Shown: positions 37,371-47,555, numbered from the stretch's first letter. The stretch: DNA of 64,000 nucleotides from Levilactobacillus fujinensis (GCF_003946335.1 NZ_RHNX01000006.1:1-64000); one strand, 5' to 3'. Made by a program: numbers and translations. Notes: generated from the sequence alone by a model not told the origin.

Positions 37371-38678
37371 TTACTTTCGTGCACGCTCAATCAAATGAAT
37401 TGGTGTTCCCTCAAAATCAAAGTGTTCTCGAATTTGGTTCTCCAAGAAACGTTCGTAAGAGAAGTGCATCATCTTCGGATCGTTGACAAAAACGACGAAG
37501 GTTGGTGGTGCCACGGCCACTTGAGTCGCGTAGTAAACACGCAGCCGTTTTCCATTATCGGATGGCGTTGGGTTCAGTGCAATCGCGTCCATGATGACGT
37601 CGTTTAAGGTTGCAGATTGTACCCGCTTGTTATGGTTCTCAGATACCCGCTTGATCATCTCAGGCAATTGTTCCAACCGTTGGCCCGTTTTCGCCGACAC
37701 GAAGATGATTGGCGCGTAACTCAGGTATTGGAACTCCAGTCGAATCAGATTTTGGAAGTCCGTCAACGTGTGGTTATCCTTCTTCAAGGTATCCCACTTG
37801 TTCACCAAGATAATGATTCCCCGACCAGCCTCGTGGGCATAGCCAGCGACTCGTTTATCTTGTTCCCGAATTCCTTCTTCGGCATTCAAGACAACCAAGA
37901 CGACGTCCGAGTCATCAATGGCTCGCATCGCACGCATAACACTATAACGTTCCGTATTTTCGTAGACCTTACCCCGTTTACGAATTCCGGCCGTATCAAC
38001 CATCGTAAACTTCGTATCGTCTGCTGTGAATTTAGTATCGACAGCATCACGGGTAGTACCGGCAATATTGGAAACAATCACGCGGTCTTCACCAAGAATG
38101 GCATTAACCAACGAAGACTTCCCAACATTTGGGCGACCAATCAGACTGAAACGAATCGTGTCATCTTTAGGGGCACCATCATCGTCAGGAAATTCCTTGA
38201 CGACGGCGTCTAATAAGTCACCTAAGCCTAAGCCATGAACCCCAGAAACTGGATAGGGATCACCAAAACCGAGCGAATAGAAGTCATAGATAGACTCTCT
38301 GACGTCTGGATTGTCGGCCTTGTTCACGGCCAGTAAGACTGGCTTGTCAGCACGGTATAAAATCTTGGCAACCTTTTCGTCGGCATCGGTAACACCCTCG
38401 GGCGCACTAACGATGAAGACAATAACGTCGGCCTCTTCAATCGCAATTTCGGCCTGTTGCGTAATTTGCGTCAAAAATGGTTCGTCACCGAGGTCAATTC
38501 CCCCGGTATCAATCATCCGAAATTCAGTTCCCAACCATTCGGCACGGGTATAAATTCGGTCCCGGGTAACTCCCGGGGTATCTTCCACGATGGAGATCCG
38601 TTCGCCGGCGATCCGGTTGAACAGGGTCGATTTCCCAACGTTAGGTCGGCCGACAATGGCAACTACTGGAAATGCCAC
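37371..38678 (-). CDS. der: Ribosome-associated GTPase Der (EngA)
   Basis: GTPase required for 50S subunit maturation. The 435-residue protein has two tandem G domains, [12 protein letters not shown] (about residue 10) with DTGGID and NKAD, and [12 protein letters not shown] (about 180) with DTAGIRKRG and NKWD, followed by the KH-like C-terminal domain ([20 protein letters not shown]). It starts with GTG behind AAAGGAGG and follows rpsA. Confidence 0.98.
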   Translation of the reverse strand: MAFPVVAIVGRPNVGKSTLFNRIAGERISIVEDTPGVTRDRIYTRAEWLGTEFRMIDTGGIDLGDEPFLTQITQQAEIAIEEADVIVFIVSAPEGVTDADEKVAKILYRADKPVLLAVNKADNPDVRESIYDFYSLGFGDPYPVSGVHGLGLGDLLDAVVKEFPDDDGAPKDDTIRFSLIGRPNVGKSSLVNAILGEDRVIVSNIAGTTRDAVDTKFTADDTKFTMVDTAGIRKRGKVYENTERYSVMRAMRAIDDSDVVLVVLNAEEGIREQDKRVAGYAHEAGRGIIILVNKWDTLKKDNHTLTDFQNLIRLEFQYLSYAPIIFVSAKTGQRLEQLPEMIKRVSENHNKRVQSATLNDVIMDAIALNPTPSDNGKRLRVYYATQVAVAPPTFVVFVNDPKMMHFSYERFLENQIREHFDFEGTPIHLIERARK

Positions 38679-38720
38679 TACAAATCCCTCCTTTAACTTT
38701 TAAGCAAAACGTCTGTTGAC

Positions 38721-38768
38721 ATCAAAAGGGTTCAGAACGAAACCAACAAAGTTCCGCTCTAAACCCTC
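38721..38768 (-). terminator. Probable terminator of rpsA
   Basis: Minus strand AGGGTTTAGAGCG pairs with CGTTCTGAACCCT (wobble pairs) and is followed by TTTTGATG, between rpsA and der. Confidence 0.65.
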
Positions 38769-38782
38769 TTCAACCAAACGTA

Positions 38783-40093
38783 TTAGTTGTTTTCGTTATC
38801 TTCCATATCTTTCTTCAAGCTGTCTCCAATGAGGTCACCTAAAGAGAAACCGGTACTTTCTTCTGGGGCGTTAGCCGTTGAAGTTTCAGCAGAATTCCGG
38901 TTGTTACGACGACGGTTGTTGTTACCGCCATTGTTGCTCCGGCTCCGGTTGTTATTACTGTTACTGTGGCTTTCAGAAGCTTCGTCACCAGATTGTGGCT
39001 TTTCTTCCAAGGCCTTGATGGACAATGCTAACCGGTGGTCGTCAGGACGAACATCCAAGACCTTAACCTTGATTTCTTGACCAACCTTCAAAACGTCAGC
39101 AGGCGTTGCAATGTGTTGATGAGAAATCTGGGAAATGTGAACTAAACCTTCAACACCAGGGAAGACTTCCACAAAGGCACCGAAGCTAGTCAGACGCTTA
39201 ACTGTCCCATCTAAGACACTGCCTTGAGGAGCTTTGTCTTCAATACCGTCCCAAGGTTCTGGTAAGGTTTGCTTGATGGAAAGAGAGATTCGGTCACGGT
39301 CTGGGTCTACAGACAAGACCTTAACCTTAACTTCTTGACCCACCTTCAAGACATCACTAGGCTTTTCAACCCGTTCGAAGGCGATTTCTGAAACGTGGAC
39401 CAAACCATCAACACCACCAAGATCAACGAAGGCACCAAAGTTAGTCAAACGAGCAACTTTACCTTCGACAATATCGCCAGCAGTTAACTTAGCCATGATT
39501 TCAGCCTTTTGTGCAGCACGTTCTTTTTCAACGAGGGCACGGTGAGACAAAATCAGACGGTTTTCGCTAGGTTCGATTTCAACGATCTTGAATTCAAGCG
39601 TCTGACCCTTGAATTGAGAAAGATCTTCAACGAAGTGGTCAGATACCATGGATGCAGGAACGAATCCACGCACACCGGCATCAACGACTAACCCACCCTT
39701 AACCACTTGGGTAACAGGGGCAGTTAACGTATGACCTGCTTCGAATTCCTTTTGGATGTCGTCCCAAACCTTACGGGCTTCCAAACGACGTTGTGACAGT
39801 AAGTAACTGCCACCTTCCTTATCGGTACCAATGCGAGAAATTACGACGAGGTCCATAACGTCCCCGACTTTAATTACGGAATTAATATCATCTACTGGTT
39901 TCGTGGAAAGTTCCTTCTTTGGAACAACCCCTTCAACGCCAGTATCAGCAATACCAACGATTGCTTGTTGGTCATCATCGATTGCTAAGACTTCACCCTT
40001 AACAACGTCACCAACCTTAACGGTGTCGATGCTGTTTAAAGCATCTAACAGATCGTTATTTTCATTGTTTTGACTCGTGCCATTTTCACTCAT
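38783..40093 (-). CDS. rpsA: 30S ribosomal protein S1
   Basis: A 436-residue protein with four S1 RNA-binding domains, the Gram-positive form (E. coli has six). Domains start near GDVVKGEVLAID, GHTLTAPVTQVV, GDIVEGKVARLTNFGAFVDL and GSVLDGTVKRLTSFGAFVEV. An Asn/Arg/Ser-rich tail follows (NSNNNRSRSNNGGNNN), then GFSLGDLIGDSL. ATG at 40093 has AAGGAGG upstream; an earlier in-frame codon lies before this site. It follows cmk. Confidence 0.96.
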   Translation of the reverse strand: MSENGTSQNNENNDLLDALNSIDTVKVGDVVKGEVLAIDDDQQAIVGIADTGVEGVVPKKELSTKPVDDINSVIKVGDVMDLVVISRIGTDKEGGSYLLSQRRLEARKVWDDIQKEFEAGHTLTAPVTQVVKGGLVVDAGVRGFVPASMVSDHFVEDLSQFKGQTLEFKIVEIEPSENRLILSHRALVEKERAAQKAEIMAKLTAGDIVEGKVARLTNFGAFVDLGGVDGLVHVSEIAFERVEKPSDVLKVGQEVKVKVLSVDPDRDRISLSIKQTLPEPWDGIEDKAPQGSVLDGTVKRLTSFGAFVEVFPGVEGLVHISQISHQHIATPADVLKVGQEIKVKVLDVRPDDHRLALSIKALEEKPQSGDEASESHSNSNNNRSRSNNGGNNNRRRNNRNSAETSTANAPEESTGFSLGDLIGDSLKKDMEDNENN

Positions 40094-40172
40094 GCGAATT
40101 TTTCCTCCTTGCGACAACTCTATATACTATTCTAGCCGATTGTGTCCGTAAAAGCTAGTAAAAAGCCCATTT

Positions 40173-40853
40173 CTATAGGGATTCTTTTTCCTGAATGGTT
40201 TCAGCGATTTTATCAGCCACCTGTTCGATGCTCATAGACGTTGTATCTAAGCGAATCGCATCGGCCGCTTGCGTCAATGGAGAAACCTTTCGGGTCGAAT
40301 CTTTTCGATCACGTTCCTCAATTTCGTGCTTCAACGTTGCCAACGGCGTGTCGATGCCCTTAGCGGCATTGTCCTTCAAACGACGTTGCGCCCGCTCGTC
40401 TACACTGGCAACCAAGAAGATTTTGACTTGGGCACGTGGTAACACGGTCGAGCCAATATCACGACCATCCATCACGATTCCACCGGCCTCGGCAATTTGT
40501 CGTTGCCGTTCGGTCAGTTCCTGTCGAATCGACGGTAATGCTGAAACGGCTGACACCGAATTTGTCACATCTGGTTGCCGAATCGCTAAGGTCACTTCTG
40601 TATCATCAACAAATACCTTCTGTACCGGTGTTCCCGGTTCAAAACGAATCGTGATCTGATCCAGCAGTTGCTTAACAGCTGGTTCGTCATCCAAGGCCAC
40701 ACCGGCCTGTAAGACTTTCCAGGTAATTGCTCGGTACATGGCACCGGTGTCACAATAAATATAGTGGAACCGTTGTGCAACGATCTTAGCGACTGTACTC
40801 TTGCCGGCCGATGCGGGGCCGTCAATCGCGACTTGTAACCCTTGTTTCTCCAT
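40173..40853 (-). CDS. cmk: Cytidylate kinase
   Basis: Phosphorylates CMP and dCMP to diphosphates. The 226-residue protein has the P-loop IDGPASAGKSTVAK, YCDTGAMYRAITWK, MDGRDIGSTVLP and RDRKDSTRKVSPL (lid). It lies between the LysM gene and rpsA, the usual cmk-rpsA pair of Firmicutes. Confidence 0.97.
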   Translation of the reverse strand: MEKQGLQVAIDGPASAGKSTVAKIVAQRFHYIYCDTGAMYRAITWKVLQAGVALDDEPAVKQLLDQITIRFEPGTPVQKVFVDDTEVTLAIRQPDVTNSVSAVSALPSIRQELTERQRQIAEAGGIVMDGRDIGSTVLPRAQVKIFLVASVDERAQRRLKDNAAKGIDTPLATLKHEIEERDRKDSTRKVSPLTQAADAIRLDTTSMSIEQVADKIAETIQEKESL

Positions 40854-40880
40854 AAAGCCAAACCCCTTATCAAATAAAGT

Positions 40881-41489
40881 TTAACGAACTCGTAATCTCT
40901 GTCCTGGTTGTAGTGATGACCCGGAAGAAAGCCCGTTTAATTCCAATAACTTCTGCACAGAGATACCCGCATTAGTTGCGACCCGATAGACGCCCTGGCC
41001 CGATTCAACCGTTGCGTACTTAGCACCTGATACAGAACTGCTTGAGCTACTTGACTGAGACGTTGTTGACTCATCGGTGGTAGCAGAAGAACTGCTAGCG
41101 CTCGAAGCCGAACTAGCAGTTGTGGTTGATGTTGTTGATTTCTTTTTGCTACTGGACTTTGTCGACGTCTTGGCCGCTTTACTACTTTTAGAACTCTTAG
41201 CTGCCTTATCCTTGTCTGAAGAACTCGATGAACCTGCCGCCACATTTTCTGTGTTTTGAGGCCGGTTAACTGCGCTCTGGCGTGCCAGACCGTAGACCAA
41301 CGAGGCCGCCGCAATCACAACGATAATGGCAACTAAAATAACCGTCACCATAGTATTGCTATGATTTTGTCGCCGCATTTTCGTTCGCGACAGGTTTCCC
41401 TGATCGTCTCGATCATCGGCAAACGATTGATCCCAAGGATGGGATTCTTGCTCCTTCGACGTTTGATCGTCACGCTTTTGACTCATCAT
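40881..41489 (-). CDS. Membrane-anchored LysM-domain protein (YpbE-like)
   Basis: A 202-residue protein: a hydrophilic cytoplasmic start, one membrane helix (TMVTVILVAIIVVIAAASLVYGLA), a long low-complexity Ser/Lys/Thr linker (SSSSSDKDKAAKSSKSSK) spanning the wall, and a C-terminal LysM repeat (GVYRVATNAGISVQKLLELN, then PGQRLRVR) that binds peptidoglycan. The same place beside recS and cmk is held by YpbE in Bacillus. It is anchored at the membrane with the LysM reaching outward (inference). Confidence 0.85.
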   Translation of the reverse strand: MMSQKRDDQTSKEQESHPWDQSFADDRDDQGNLSRTKMRRQNHSNTMVTVILVAIIVVIAAASLVYGLARQSAVNRPQNTENVAAGSSSSSDKDKAAKSSKSSKAAKTSTKSSSKKKSTTSTTTASSASSASSSSATTDESTTSQSSSSSSSVSGAKYATVESGQGVYRVATNAGISVQKLLELNGLSSGSSLQPGQRLRVR

Positions 41490-41630
41490 CTAACCTCCCT
41501 GAAAAATCTTCGACTGTAATTGTATCATTATTACAGATTTTGCGATACCCATATTTCTTTAAGATATGGCTATGAAAGGCTTTTTTGAGTTGCTAGCCAA
41601 CTAAATTAATGTTTCAACCTAATAAGCTGT

Positions 41631-43052
41631 TTAAAATAAGCGTCGTAGTCGTACGACCCAGTCCTCACGCTCAGGAGCCACGGTCACTGCTGACTGCTGG
41701 CGTATCAGTCCCAATGCACTTAAATCTAAAGGTGTATTCCCCGGTGAGCAACACGTCGCCACGTGTTCCGGACTCTGCTCATCAAAGGCAGCTAGCCAAC
41801 GTTCCCGCAAGCAATGATTTTCGCGGGCATACGCCATCATTTGGGCCAAAGCTCGGTTACGTTCCCGTTCACGGCCTGTAAACATCTGTGTCACTGCAAC
41901 TTGACTGATACCGTGTTGCCGATAAAATGCCAATAACTGAATCACCGGATCATCCTCAGAAAATTGTTGTGGACGCGCATAGTAGCGTTGAATCGTCTCA
42001 TCATCCGGCCGATTAGACTGTCCTAAAGCCAATGGTAATTGTTCATCTCCAGGTGCATAGAGTAATATCGCCACACTGGGCTTACCATCTCTACCCGCTC
42101 GACCAATTTCTTGTGCATAGCTCTCTAGGTCAGCGGGTAGATGATAGTGAATCACGTAACGCACATTGTTTTTGTCAATCCCCATTCCAAATGCACTGGT
42201 CGCACAAATGACATCCAACTGTCCCATCATAAATTGCTGCTGAATCTTAAAGCGATCTTCACTAGCCAGACCGGCATGATAGGCCGCCGCTCGTATGCCC
42301 GTCTCCTGATGCAACCATAATGCCGTATCCGTTGCCTGCTGCTTGCTAGAAAAATACACGACTCCTGGTCGCTGTAACTGATTGATCAAGCGTTTTAGCC
42401 GGGCCTGTTTCTCCAGCTCGTCAGCCACATTTTCTACATCTAAAAAAATATTGGGCCGATTCACCGACTCGGAAACGATCTCCGGTCTTGTTCGGAGCTG
42501 TTTCGCTATTTCCTGTCGTGTCGTTTCTCCCGCAGTCGCCGTCAGCATCAGTGTTAGTGGCTGTTGCAGCTTTGTCCGAATCGCCCCCAGCAACAGATAC
42601 TCTGGCCGAAAATCCGGTCCCCACTGCACGATACAGTGCGCCTCATCAATTACCAACAAGCTGAGTTGTAACCGTTGAATCTGTGCCAGCATCTGCGGTT
42701 GTGCCAGCATCTCTGGCGACAAGAACAAAAATTGGTAATCCCCTAAGTGACGTAGAATCTCCTGCCGTTCTGCGTAGCTCGTCAGCGACGTAATGGCAGC
42801 TGAACGCCGGAAACCATTGATTCGCATCCGATCGACCTGATCATTCATCAAGGAAAGTAGCGGTGAAATCACTAGGACACAGCCGGGATGGCGGTAACCG
42901 TACAACTGATAGATCAATGTTTTCCCAGCCCCCGTCGGTAGAATGGCGAGGGTATCTTTCCCTTGTTCCAACGCTGTCAACGCCGCAGCCTGACCCGTTC
43001 GAAAGGTATTGAACCCAAACACATGCTGCAAGCTAGTTGTGAGTGGTTCCAT
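41631..43052 (-). CDS. recS: RecQ-family DNA helicase (RecS)
   Basis: A 473-residue ATP-dependent helicase. Motif I LPTGAGKTLIYQL, motif II VIDEAHCIVQWGPDFRPEY, TATAG, then FGMGIDKNNVRYVIHY and EIGRAGRDG in the second RecA-like domain. It stops before a full RQC or HRDC domain, so it is the short RecS type rather than full RecQ. It overlaps the end of the ypbB-like gene by 20 bp, the same recS-ypbB pairing seen in Bacillus. Confidence 0.92.
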   Translation of the reverse strand: MEPLTTSLQHVFGFNTFRTGQAAALTALEQGKDTLAILPTGAGKTLIYQLYGYRHPGCVLVISPLLSLMNDQVDRMRINGFRRSAAITSLTSYAERQEILRHLGDYQFLFLSPEMLAQPQMLAQIQRLQLSLLVIDEAHCIVQWGPDFRPEYLLLGAIRTKLQQPLTLMLTATAGETTRQEIAKQLRTRPEIVSESVNRPNIFLDVENVADELEKQARLKRLINQLQRPGVVYFSSKQQATDTALWLHQETGIRAAAYHAGLASEDRFKIQQQFMMGQLDVICATSAFGMGIDKNNVRYVIHYHLPADLESYAQEIGRAGRDGKPSVAILLYAPGDEQLPLALGQSNRPDDETIQRYYARPQQFSEDDPVIQLLAFYRQHGISQVAVTQMFTGRERERNRALAQMMAYARENHCLRERWLAAFDEQSPEHVATCCSPGNTPLDLSALGLIRQQSAVTVAPEREDWVVRLRRLF

Positions 43053-44091
43053 CAGCCATCATCCCCCGTCCTCGCCAAATCGCATAAAGTCGAAAATAAA
43101 AGAAATCATACCGCGCCCGTAAGGCTTCCGGCAACTGCGCAAACTGCCAAGAATCGATATCTGCGTTCAAAACGGTCGCAAAGTCTGCCCGAACAGATTC
43201 AGGTAATAACTGATCATAAGGAAAGACCGCCACTGGTGACAGAATGGCCGCCTCTAGAAGATGTTCCTTCACCGTATTGGTCTTCACATGTCGTTGCGCT
43301 GCAACCTGCTCTAAGCTACCACCTTGTTCCACCGCATACAAGGTTGCCTGCGCACTGCGCGTCACTGGCGAGCGCCACAGGGACTGCAACAAGCTATGAA
43401 ATGGATGGTCAGCCCGCCGTGCATCCCGGGCAATTTGGGTAAGGCCGTCTCGTTGCCGCAAACGAATTTCCCAAGCCGTCTGCTGTTGTTTACTAGCCAC
43501 TTGATCAACGGTCAAACCGGGATGTTGATATCCCGTCAGCAGGTCCGTCATGGCCTCCGCCGTCTGCACCGGTAACTGTTGTAGGCTTTGAATCAAGGCT
43601 ACTGACAGTGTTTCCGCCAGTTGTGGACCCTTTAATCGATGAAACCATTGCCGAATGATCCGCCGTGTCGCCAGATCCGTCGTCAAGGGGTAATAGCGAC
43701 TGGTTGAATGTGCGTATTGTGACGTGACCTGAACTGCCAGTAGGGTGCGTTGTCGTACCGCCCCCAAATCTAGGCTGAGCCAATCCCCACTCGTCTGTGG
43801 GCGATAGTAAGTCGCTACCTGACTCTGACGCTGCTGACCGGCTGGTGTGAGTAACAGCTGGTCTTCTTCACTATCCAGGGTCACGAGATTGGCGGCGACC
43901 AATTGCTGTGCCGGTACCGTTAACGCACCTCGGTCTAGGTGTTTATCCGCATCCAGCAGGGGCAAGAGATGGTAACGTTGACCCCAATACAATGTCGAAA
44001 CGGTTCGCCGTCCCCGTAGGAGATTTTCAATGACCCGTAGTCGCCGGGGTTGCTGGTGATCCAACACCTGCAAAAGATCCATTGCCTCCAT
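43033..44091 (-). CDS. YpbB-type helix-turn-helix protein, helicase partner
   Basis: A 352-residue protein whose C-terminal part contains an HTH_40-type domain (LEQVAAQRHVKTNTVKEHLLEAAIL) that in YpbB proteins is linked to RecQ-like helicases. It lies immediately upstream of recS and overlaps it, so the two are coupled. Function is unknown; a DNA-binding partner of RecS is a reasonable inference. The central part is helical with many Arg and Gln and no enzymatic motif. Confidence 0.8.
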   Translation of the reverse strand: MEAMDLLQVLDHQQPRRLRVIENLLRGRRTVSTLYWGQRYHLLPLLDADKHLDRGALTVPAQQLVAANLVTLDSEEDQLLLTPAGQQRQSQVATYYRPQTSGDWLSLDLGAVRQRTLLAVQVTSQYAHSTSRYYPLTTDLATRRIIRQWFHRLKGPQLAETLSVALIQSLQQLPVQTAEAMTDLLTGYQHPGLTVDQVASKQQQTAWEIRLRQRDGLTQIARDARRADHPFHSLLQSLWRSPVTRSAQATLYAVEQGGSLEQVAAQRHVKTNTVKEHLLEAAILSPVAVFPYDQLLPESVRADFATVLNADIDSWQFAQLPEALRARYDFFYFRLYAIWRGRGMMADGTTHN

Positions 44092-44189
44092 CTACACCCC
44101 TCCTTGTAAAGTCTGTTCCTAGTTTACCATACACAAAAGGGGCCAACGACTCGTCAGCCCCACCTTTTAGCATTTAAAAATTTTCTGCC

Positions 44190-44774
44190 TTATGACAGCG
44201 TATGCTTAGACAGCCATGGTGCCATCCGCCGACTCAACAGAATAAATAGAATGCCCAACACGATGCCCTTGATTAGGTTAAATGGAATCACCCCCAACAA
44301 GATAAGCTTATTAACGGGTAAGCCTAGGGACATCCCCCATACCTTTAAGTATAAGGGAGTAATCACCCACCAGTTGGCTAGGGACAGGACTAAGGTCAAC
44401 GTCAACGTCCCCACAATAACAGCGATAATCTGCCGTTTCAGTGTTGGGGTGTGCCGATGTTTCAAAACCGCACTGATTGGCAAGACCAACGCAAGGTCGG
44501 CAATAAACGCCGTTAAGACCCCAATGAAGTTGACAATGTCTAAACCGGTCGTAACAAAGTACAGCAACTCTTTTACGGCCGCAATCAAGACCGCCCCCGC
44601 TGGGCCAAACAAACTCATCCCCAGTAAGACTACCAAATCACTCAGATCGAGCTTCATATAGGGCACAATCGGAATAATGGGCAGCGAGACAAACATTAAG
44701 ACGTATGCCACCCCCGCAAATAACGCCATCTCGACCATTGCTCGTACACTTAACCCACGTCGACTATTTTCCAT
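44190..44774 (-). CDS. ribU: Riboflavin ECF transporter substrate-binding protein
   Basis: S component of an energy-coupling-factor transporter that takes up riboflavin. The 194-residue membrane protein has about six helices: VRAMVEMALFAGVAYVLMFV, then VPYMKLDLSDLVVLLGMSLFGP, the conserved segment that binds substrate, and GVIPFNLIKGIVLGILF. An FMN riboswitch with terminator lies just upstream, confirming the substrate class. ATG at 44774 follows AAGGAGG; an upstream in-frame reading into the terminator is not real. EcfA and EcfT must be encoded elsewhere. Confidence 0.95.
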   Translation of the reverse strand: MENSRRGLSVRAMVEMALFAGVAYVLMFVSLPIIPIVPYMKLDLSDLVVLLGMSLFGPAGAVLIAAVKELLYFVTTGLDIVNFIGVLTAFIADLALVLPISAVLKHRHTPTLKRQIIAVIVGTLTLTLVLSLANWWVITPLYLKVWGMSLGLPVNKLILLGVIPFNLIKGIVLGILFILLSRRMAPWLSKHTLS

Positions 44775-44817
44775 AACACTGTTCCTCCTTGCGGCCATCT
44801 CACGTAGCGCGGCCCCA

Positions 44818-44853
44818 TGAAAAAAGGCCTCGCCACAGAAGGGCAAGACCTTG
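44818..44853 (-). terminator. Terminator of the FMN riboswitch expression platform
   Basis: Minus strand AAGGTCTTGCC pairs with GGCGAGGCCTT and is followed by TTTT. It lies between the aptamer and the ribU ribosome site, so FMN binding should favour this hairpin and stop transcription. Confidence 0.85.
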
Positions 44854-44895
44854 GAATTTACGCACTTTAAAAGAACACCTACGCAAAAAGCAACA

Positions 44896-45013
44896 TCTCA
44901 TCTTCTGCATACCAGACTATACTGTCGGTTTCGGAGTTTCACCGAATCAACCGTTCTCACGGGTTGCGGACTTTACCGCCGGTCGGGAATTACACCCTGC
45001 CTTGAAGATGGAC
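44896..45013 (-). promoter_or_regulatory. FMN riboswitch (RFN element)
   Basis: On the minus strand the conserved core is clear: ATCTTCAAGGCAGGGTGTAA, CCCGACCGGCGGTAAAGTCC, CCGTGAGAACGGTTGA, ATTCGGTGAAACTCCGAA, CCGACAGTATAGTCTGG and closing AGAAGAT. It precedes ribU, whose transcription it should shut off when FMN is plentiful. Confidence 0.97.
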
Positions 45014-45071
45014 CTAAATTTTATTACATGTTAAATATACTAACATTCCCGAACCGTGTCAACCGCTTAGC

Positions 45072-45794
45072 TTAGGCCAACCCCGTCAGACGTTTAAGTT
45101 CCTTAACTTCTTCAGGCTTTAAGTTTCGCGCTTCACCAGCGTTTAATCCCTTCAAAGTTAAGAAGCCGTACTGCTCACGCTTAAGCTTCTCAACCGGATA
45201 CCCCACGGCCTCTAGCATCTTCTTGACCTGATGATTCTTACCTTCGTGAATAATGACCTCGATGATTGCCGTCTTACGTTTGTCATCGTGACTTAGCACT
45301 TTAGACTTAGCCGGTGCGTAAGTTTCCCCATCAACAGTAATTCCTTGCCGTAATTTCCGCATGGCATCATTGTTAGGAATTCCTTTGACCCGCGCCACAT
45401 AAGTCTTTTCCACTTCATATTTAGGATGGGTCAAGCGGTTAGCCAGTTCGCCATCATTTGTCAGTAAGAGTAGGCCCGACGTGTCATAGTCCAAACGACC
45501 AACTGGATAGATGCGTTGGCTCACTTCAGCGACCAGATCAACTACCGTCTTTCGACCCTTCTCATCATTGGCCGTAGAAATAACCCCCCGCGGCTTATAC
45601 AGTAACACGTAGGTTGGTGCTTCACTGGTCACCTGAACACCATCGACCATGATTTGGTCGTGCACGCCCACCTTGGTCCCTAATTCAGTGACGACAGTGC
45701 CATTGACCTTCACACGGCCACTCATGATCAGCTTTTCTGATTGTCGCCGTGAAGCGACCCCATCGTGGGCTAAAACTTTTTGTAAACGTTCCAT
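45072..45794 (-). CDS. rluB: 23S rRNA pseudouridine synthase, RluB type
   Basis: Converts a uridine of 23S rRNA (position 2605 in E. coli) to pseudouridine. The 240-residue protein has an N-terminal S4 RNA-binding domain (RLQKVLAHDGVASRRQSEKLI) and the RluB/E/F/RsuA catalytic region with GRLDYDTSGLLLLTNDG, where Asp is catalytic. It follows scpB directly, as in Bacillus and lactobacilli (scpA-scpB-rluB). Confidence 0.95.
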   Translation of the reverse strand: MERLQKVLAHDGVASRRQSEKLIMSGRVKVNGTVVTELGTKVGVHDQIMVDGVQVTSEAPTYVLLYKPRGVISTANDEKGRKTVVDLVAEVSQRIYPVGRLDYDTSGLLLLTNDGELANRLTHPKYEVEKTYVARVKGIPNNDAMRKLRQGITVDGETYAPAKSKVLSHDDKRKTAIIEVIIHEGKNHQVKKMLEAVGYPVEKLKREQYGFLTLKGLNAGEARNLKPEEVKELKRLTGLA

Positions 45795-45796
45795 TT

Positions 45797-46399
45797 TTAA
45801 GATTCATCTCCTGATTCTGATTGGTTAAGTTGCTGGTTGAACGCCTGTAAGAACAAGTCGCCCCCATCACTGGACGCCTCACTAGTTGTTGCGGCGGCAG
45901 GCAAGGGTGGCAAATTACTGAGCTGTTTTAAACCAAAGTAATCTAAAAAATAATCGCTGGTTCGATAAACTTTTGGCCGACCAGGCTCATCTAAACGTCC
46001 CGTGGCTTCGATCAACCGCCGCAAAACAAGCTTTTGGACTGTCGATGAACTCTGAACACCGCGAATCTCATCAACTTCAATTCGGGTGATGGGCTGCCGA
46101 TAAGCAATGATTGCCAGCACTTCTAAGGATGCTGGCGATAGACTGGTACTCAGCGGGTTCTCAAAATAATGCTTGATTACTTCCCCCGCCGCCGCCTTGG
46201 TGACTAGCCGGTAAGTCGTATCGTTGACCATCAGTTCGAGAGCCGAGTCGGAATCGGTTGCGTACTTTTGTGCCAACCGTTCCAGCGTCGCCAGGATCGC
46301 CGGTCGCAGTAACCCCGTCGCTGCAGCTAGATCTGCCACGGTGATGCCCTCATCTCCACTCACGAACAATAAACTTTCAATCTGTGCTAGAGGTGACAT
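45797..46399 (-). CDS. scpB: Segregation and condensation protein B
   Basis: Winged-helix partner of SMC and ScpA in chromosome condensation. The 200-residue protein has [48 protein letters not shown] (conserved family core) and a Ser-rich C-terminal tail. It overlaps the end of scpA. ATG 46399 is nine bases after GGAAGGT; an ATG nine bases upstream is too close to that site. Confidence 0.95.
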   Translation of the reverse strand: MSPLAQIESLLFVSGDEGITVADLAAATGLLRPAILATLERLAQKYATDSDSALELMVNDTTYRLVTKAAAGEVIKHYFENPLSTSLSPASLEVLAIIAYRQPITRIEVDEIRGVQSSSTVQKLVLRRLIEATGRLDEPGRPKVYRTSDYFLDYFGLKQLSNLPPLPAAATTSEASSDGGDLFLQAFNQQLNQSESGDES

Positions 46400-47171
46400 C
46401 GGTGGCATACCTTCCTTTCAACTTTAAAAAATTGACCTGTAACGGTAACAAGCGGCTCACTTGAGTCAAAGCTACCTGTCGTTGACGAGCAAGCTCTAGG
46501 ACAGCGAGAAAGGTCGTGACGACTTCCTCCATAACAGGAACATGTCCCAATAAATGATCAAAGGCGATTGGCCCGTGGGTATGTTCCAAACGAACTAGCA
46601 CCGTCGCCATCTGATCTTTGATCGTAAAATGCTCTTCCTGAATACTCTGTGTCACGGGTTTTGCCCGGGTCGTTTGTTGCATTAGCCGGACCAGCGCCGC
46701 CTGCAAGTCACTGGTCTGCAGGCCCGGAGCCACAGTCAGCGTTGCGTCCTCTGGAACCGCCATAGCCGGACGCGTAAAGTGATGCTGGCGCGCAACCGCC
46801 AACGCCTTTAAGGCCTGAGCAGCCTGCTTATAACGTTGGTATTCCAAAAGTTGATTGACAAGTTCTTCTCGGGGATCACCCATTTCAGTATCGTCTTGTG
46901 GTTCAACCGTCTGGGGTTTAGGTAATAGCAGTTTTGCCTTGATCGCCATGAGCGTTGCCGCCATCACGAAATATTCGCCGGCAACATCCAGCCGTAACGT
47001 CTGCATCTGATGCAGATACGTCAGGTACTGGCTCGTGATCGTCGTGATCCGAATGTCATAGATATCCATTTCATTTGTTTTAATCAAGTGTAGCAACAGA
47101 TCCAAAGGACCTTCAAAATCACTGACCTGAATCAGCGGTTGGCCATCAGTCGTTGTTTTGTTCTTGTCCAT
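46377..47171 (-). CDS. scpA: Segregation and condensation protein A (kleisin)
   Basis: Kleisin that bridges the SMC heads. The 264-residue protein has the N-terminal [25 protein letters not shown] and the C-terminal winged helix with [21 protein letters not shown] at 47171 has GGGAG seven bases upstream and overlaps the ribT end by 26 bp, so translation is coupled. Forms one unit ribT-scpA-scpB-rluB. Confidence 0.96.
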   Translation of the reverse strand: MDKNKTTTDGQPLIQVSDFEGPLDLLLHLIKTNEMDIYDIRITTITSQYLTYLHQMQTLRLDVAGEYFVMAATLMAIKAKLLLPKPQTVEPQDDTEMGDPREELVNQLLEYQRYKQAAQALKALAVARQHHFTRPAMAVPEDATLTVAPGLQTSDLQAALVRLMQQTTRAKPVTQSIQEEHFTIKDQMATVLVRLEHTHGPIAFDHLLGHVPVMEEVVTTFLAVLELARQRQVALTQVSRLLPLQVNFLKLKGRYATDVTSSTD

Positions 47172-47520
47172 GATGATACTCCCAGTCCGCAATCGTTTTC
47201 GCCGTATTTAAGGTGCCCATCAACCGTTTCTTAGACGCCGCCGTGGCCAGTTGGTCCAGCATCCGCCAATTGTTCAAGGGCGACTGCTTGTCTGGCATCA
47301 ACGTAATCAACCGAACGATTAAGTAATCACCCTGGGTCTCAGTCCCTACTGCACCAGCGAAATCATCGTGTTCATCCTTCCATAGGTACAGGGTCCGATC
47401 TTCCCCGCCCTGATACCAGGCCAGCTCACGTTGAAGCCGATCCCAGTCTTTGAAGCTCGGAAGTAGGCTCAACAAGCCCATCGCGATCTTTTGATAATCT
47501 GATCGGTATTTTAATAACAT
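47146..47520 (-). CDS. ribT: RibT-like GNAT-family protein
   Basis: A 124-residue protein of the RibT family (MLLKYRSDYQKIAMGLLSLL at the start, RTLYLWKDEHDDFAGAVGTE in the middle), the same length as Bacillus RibT. RibT has a GNAT fold and is encoded in or near riboflavin genes, but its reaction is not settled. Here the rib biosynthesis genes are absent, and it lies between xerD and scpA. ATG 47520 follows GGAGG. The C-terminal acetyl-CoA motif Q/RxxGxG/A is not evident, so activity is uncertain. Confidence 0.85.
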   Translation of the reverse strand: MLLKYRSDYQKIAMGLLSLLPSFKDWDRLQRELAWYQGGEDRTLYLWKDEHDDFAGAVGTETQGDYLIVRLITLMPDKQSPLNNWRMLDQLATAASKKRLMGTLNTAKTIADWEYHHGQEQNND

Positions 47521-47555
47521 GCGTCTGCCTCCGTTCACCATCCCCTTAACCCACT

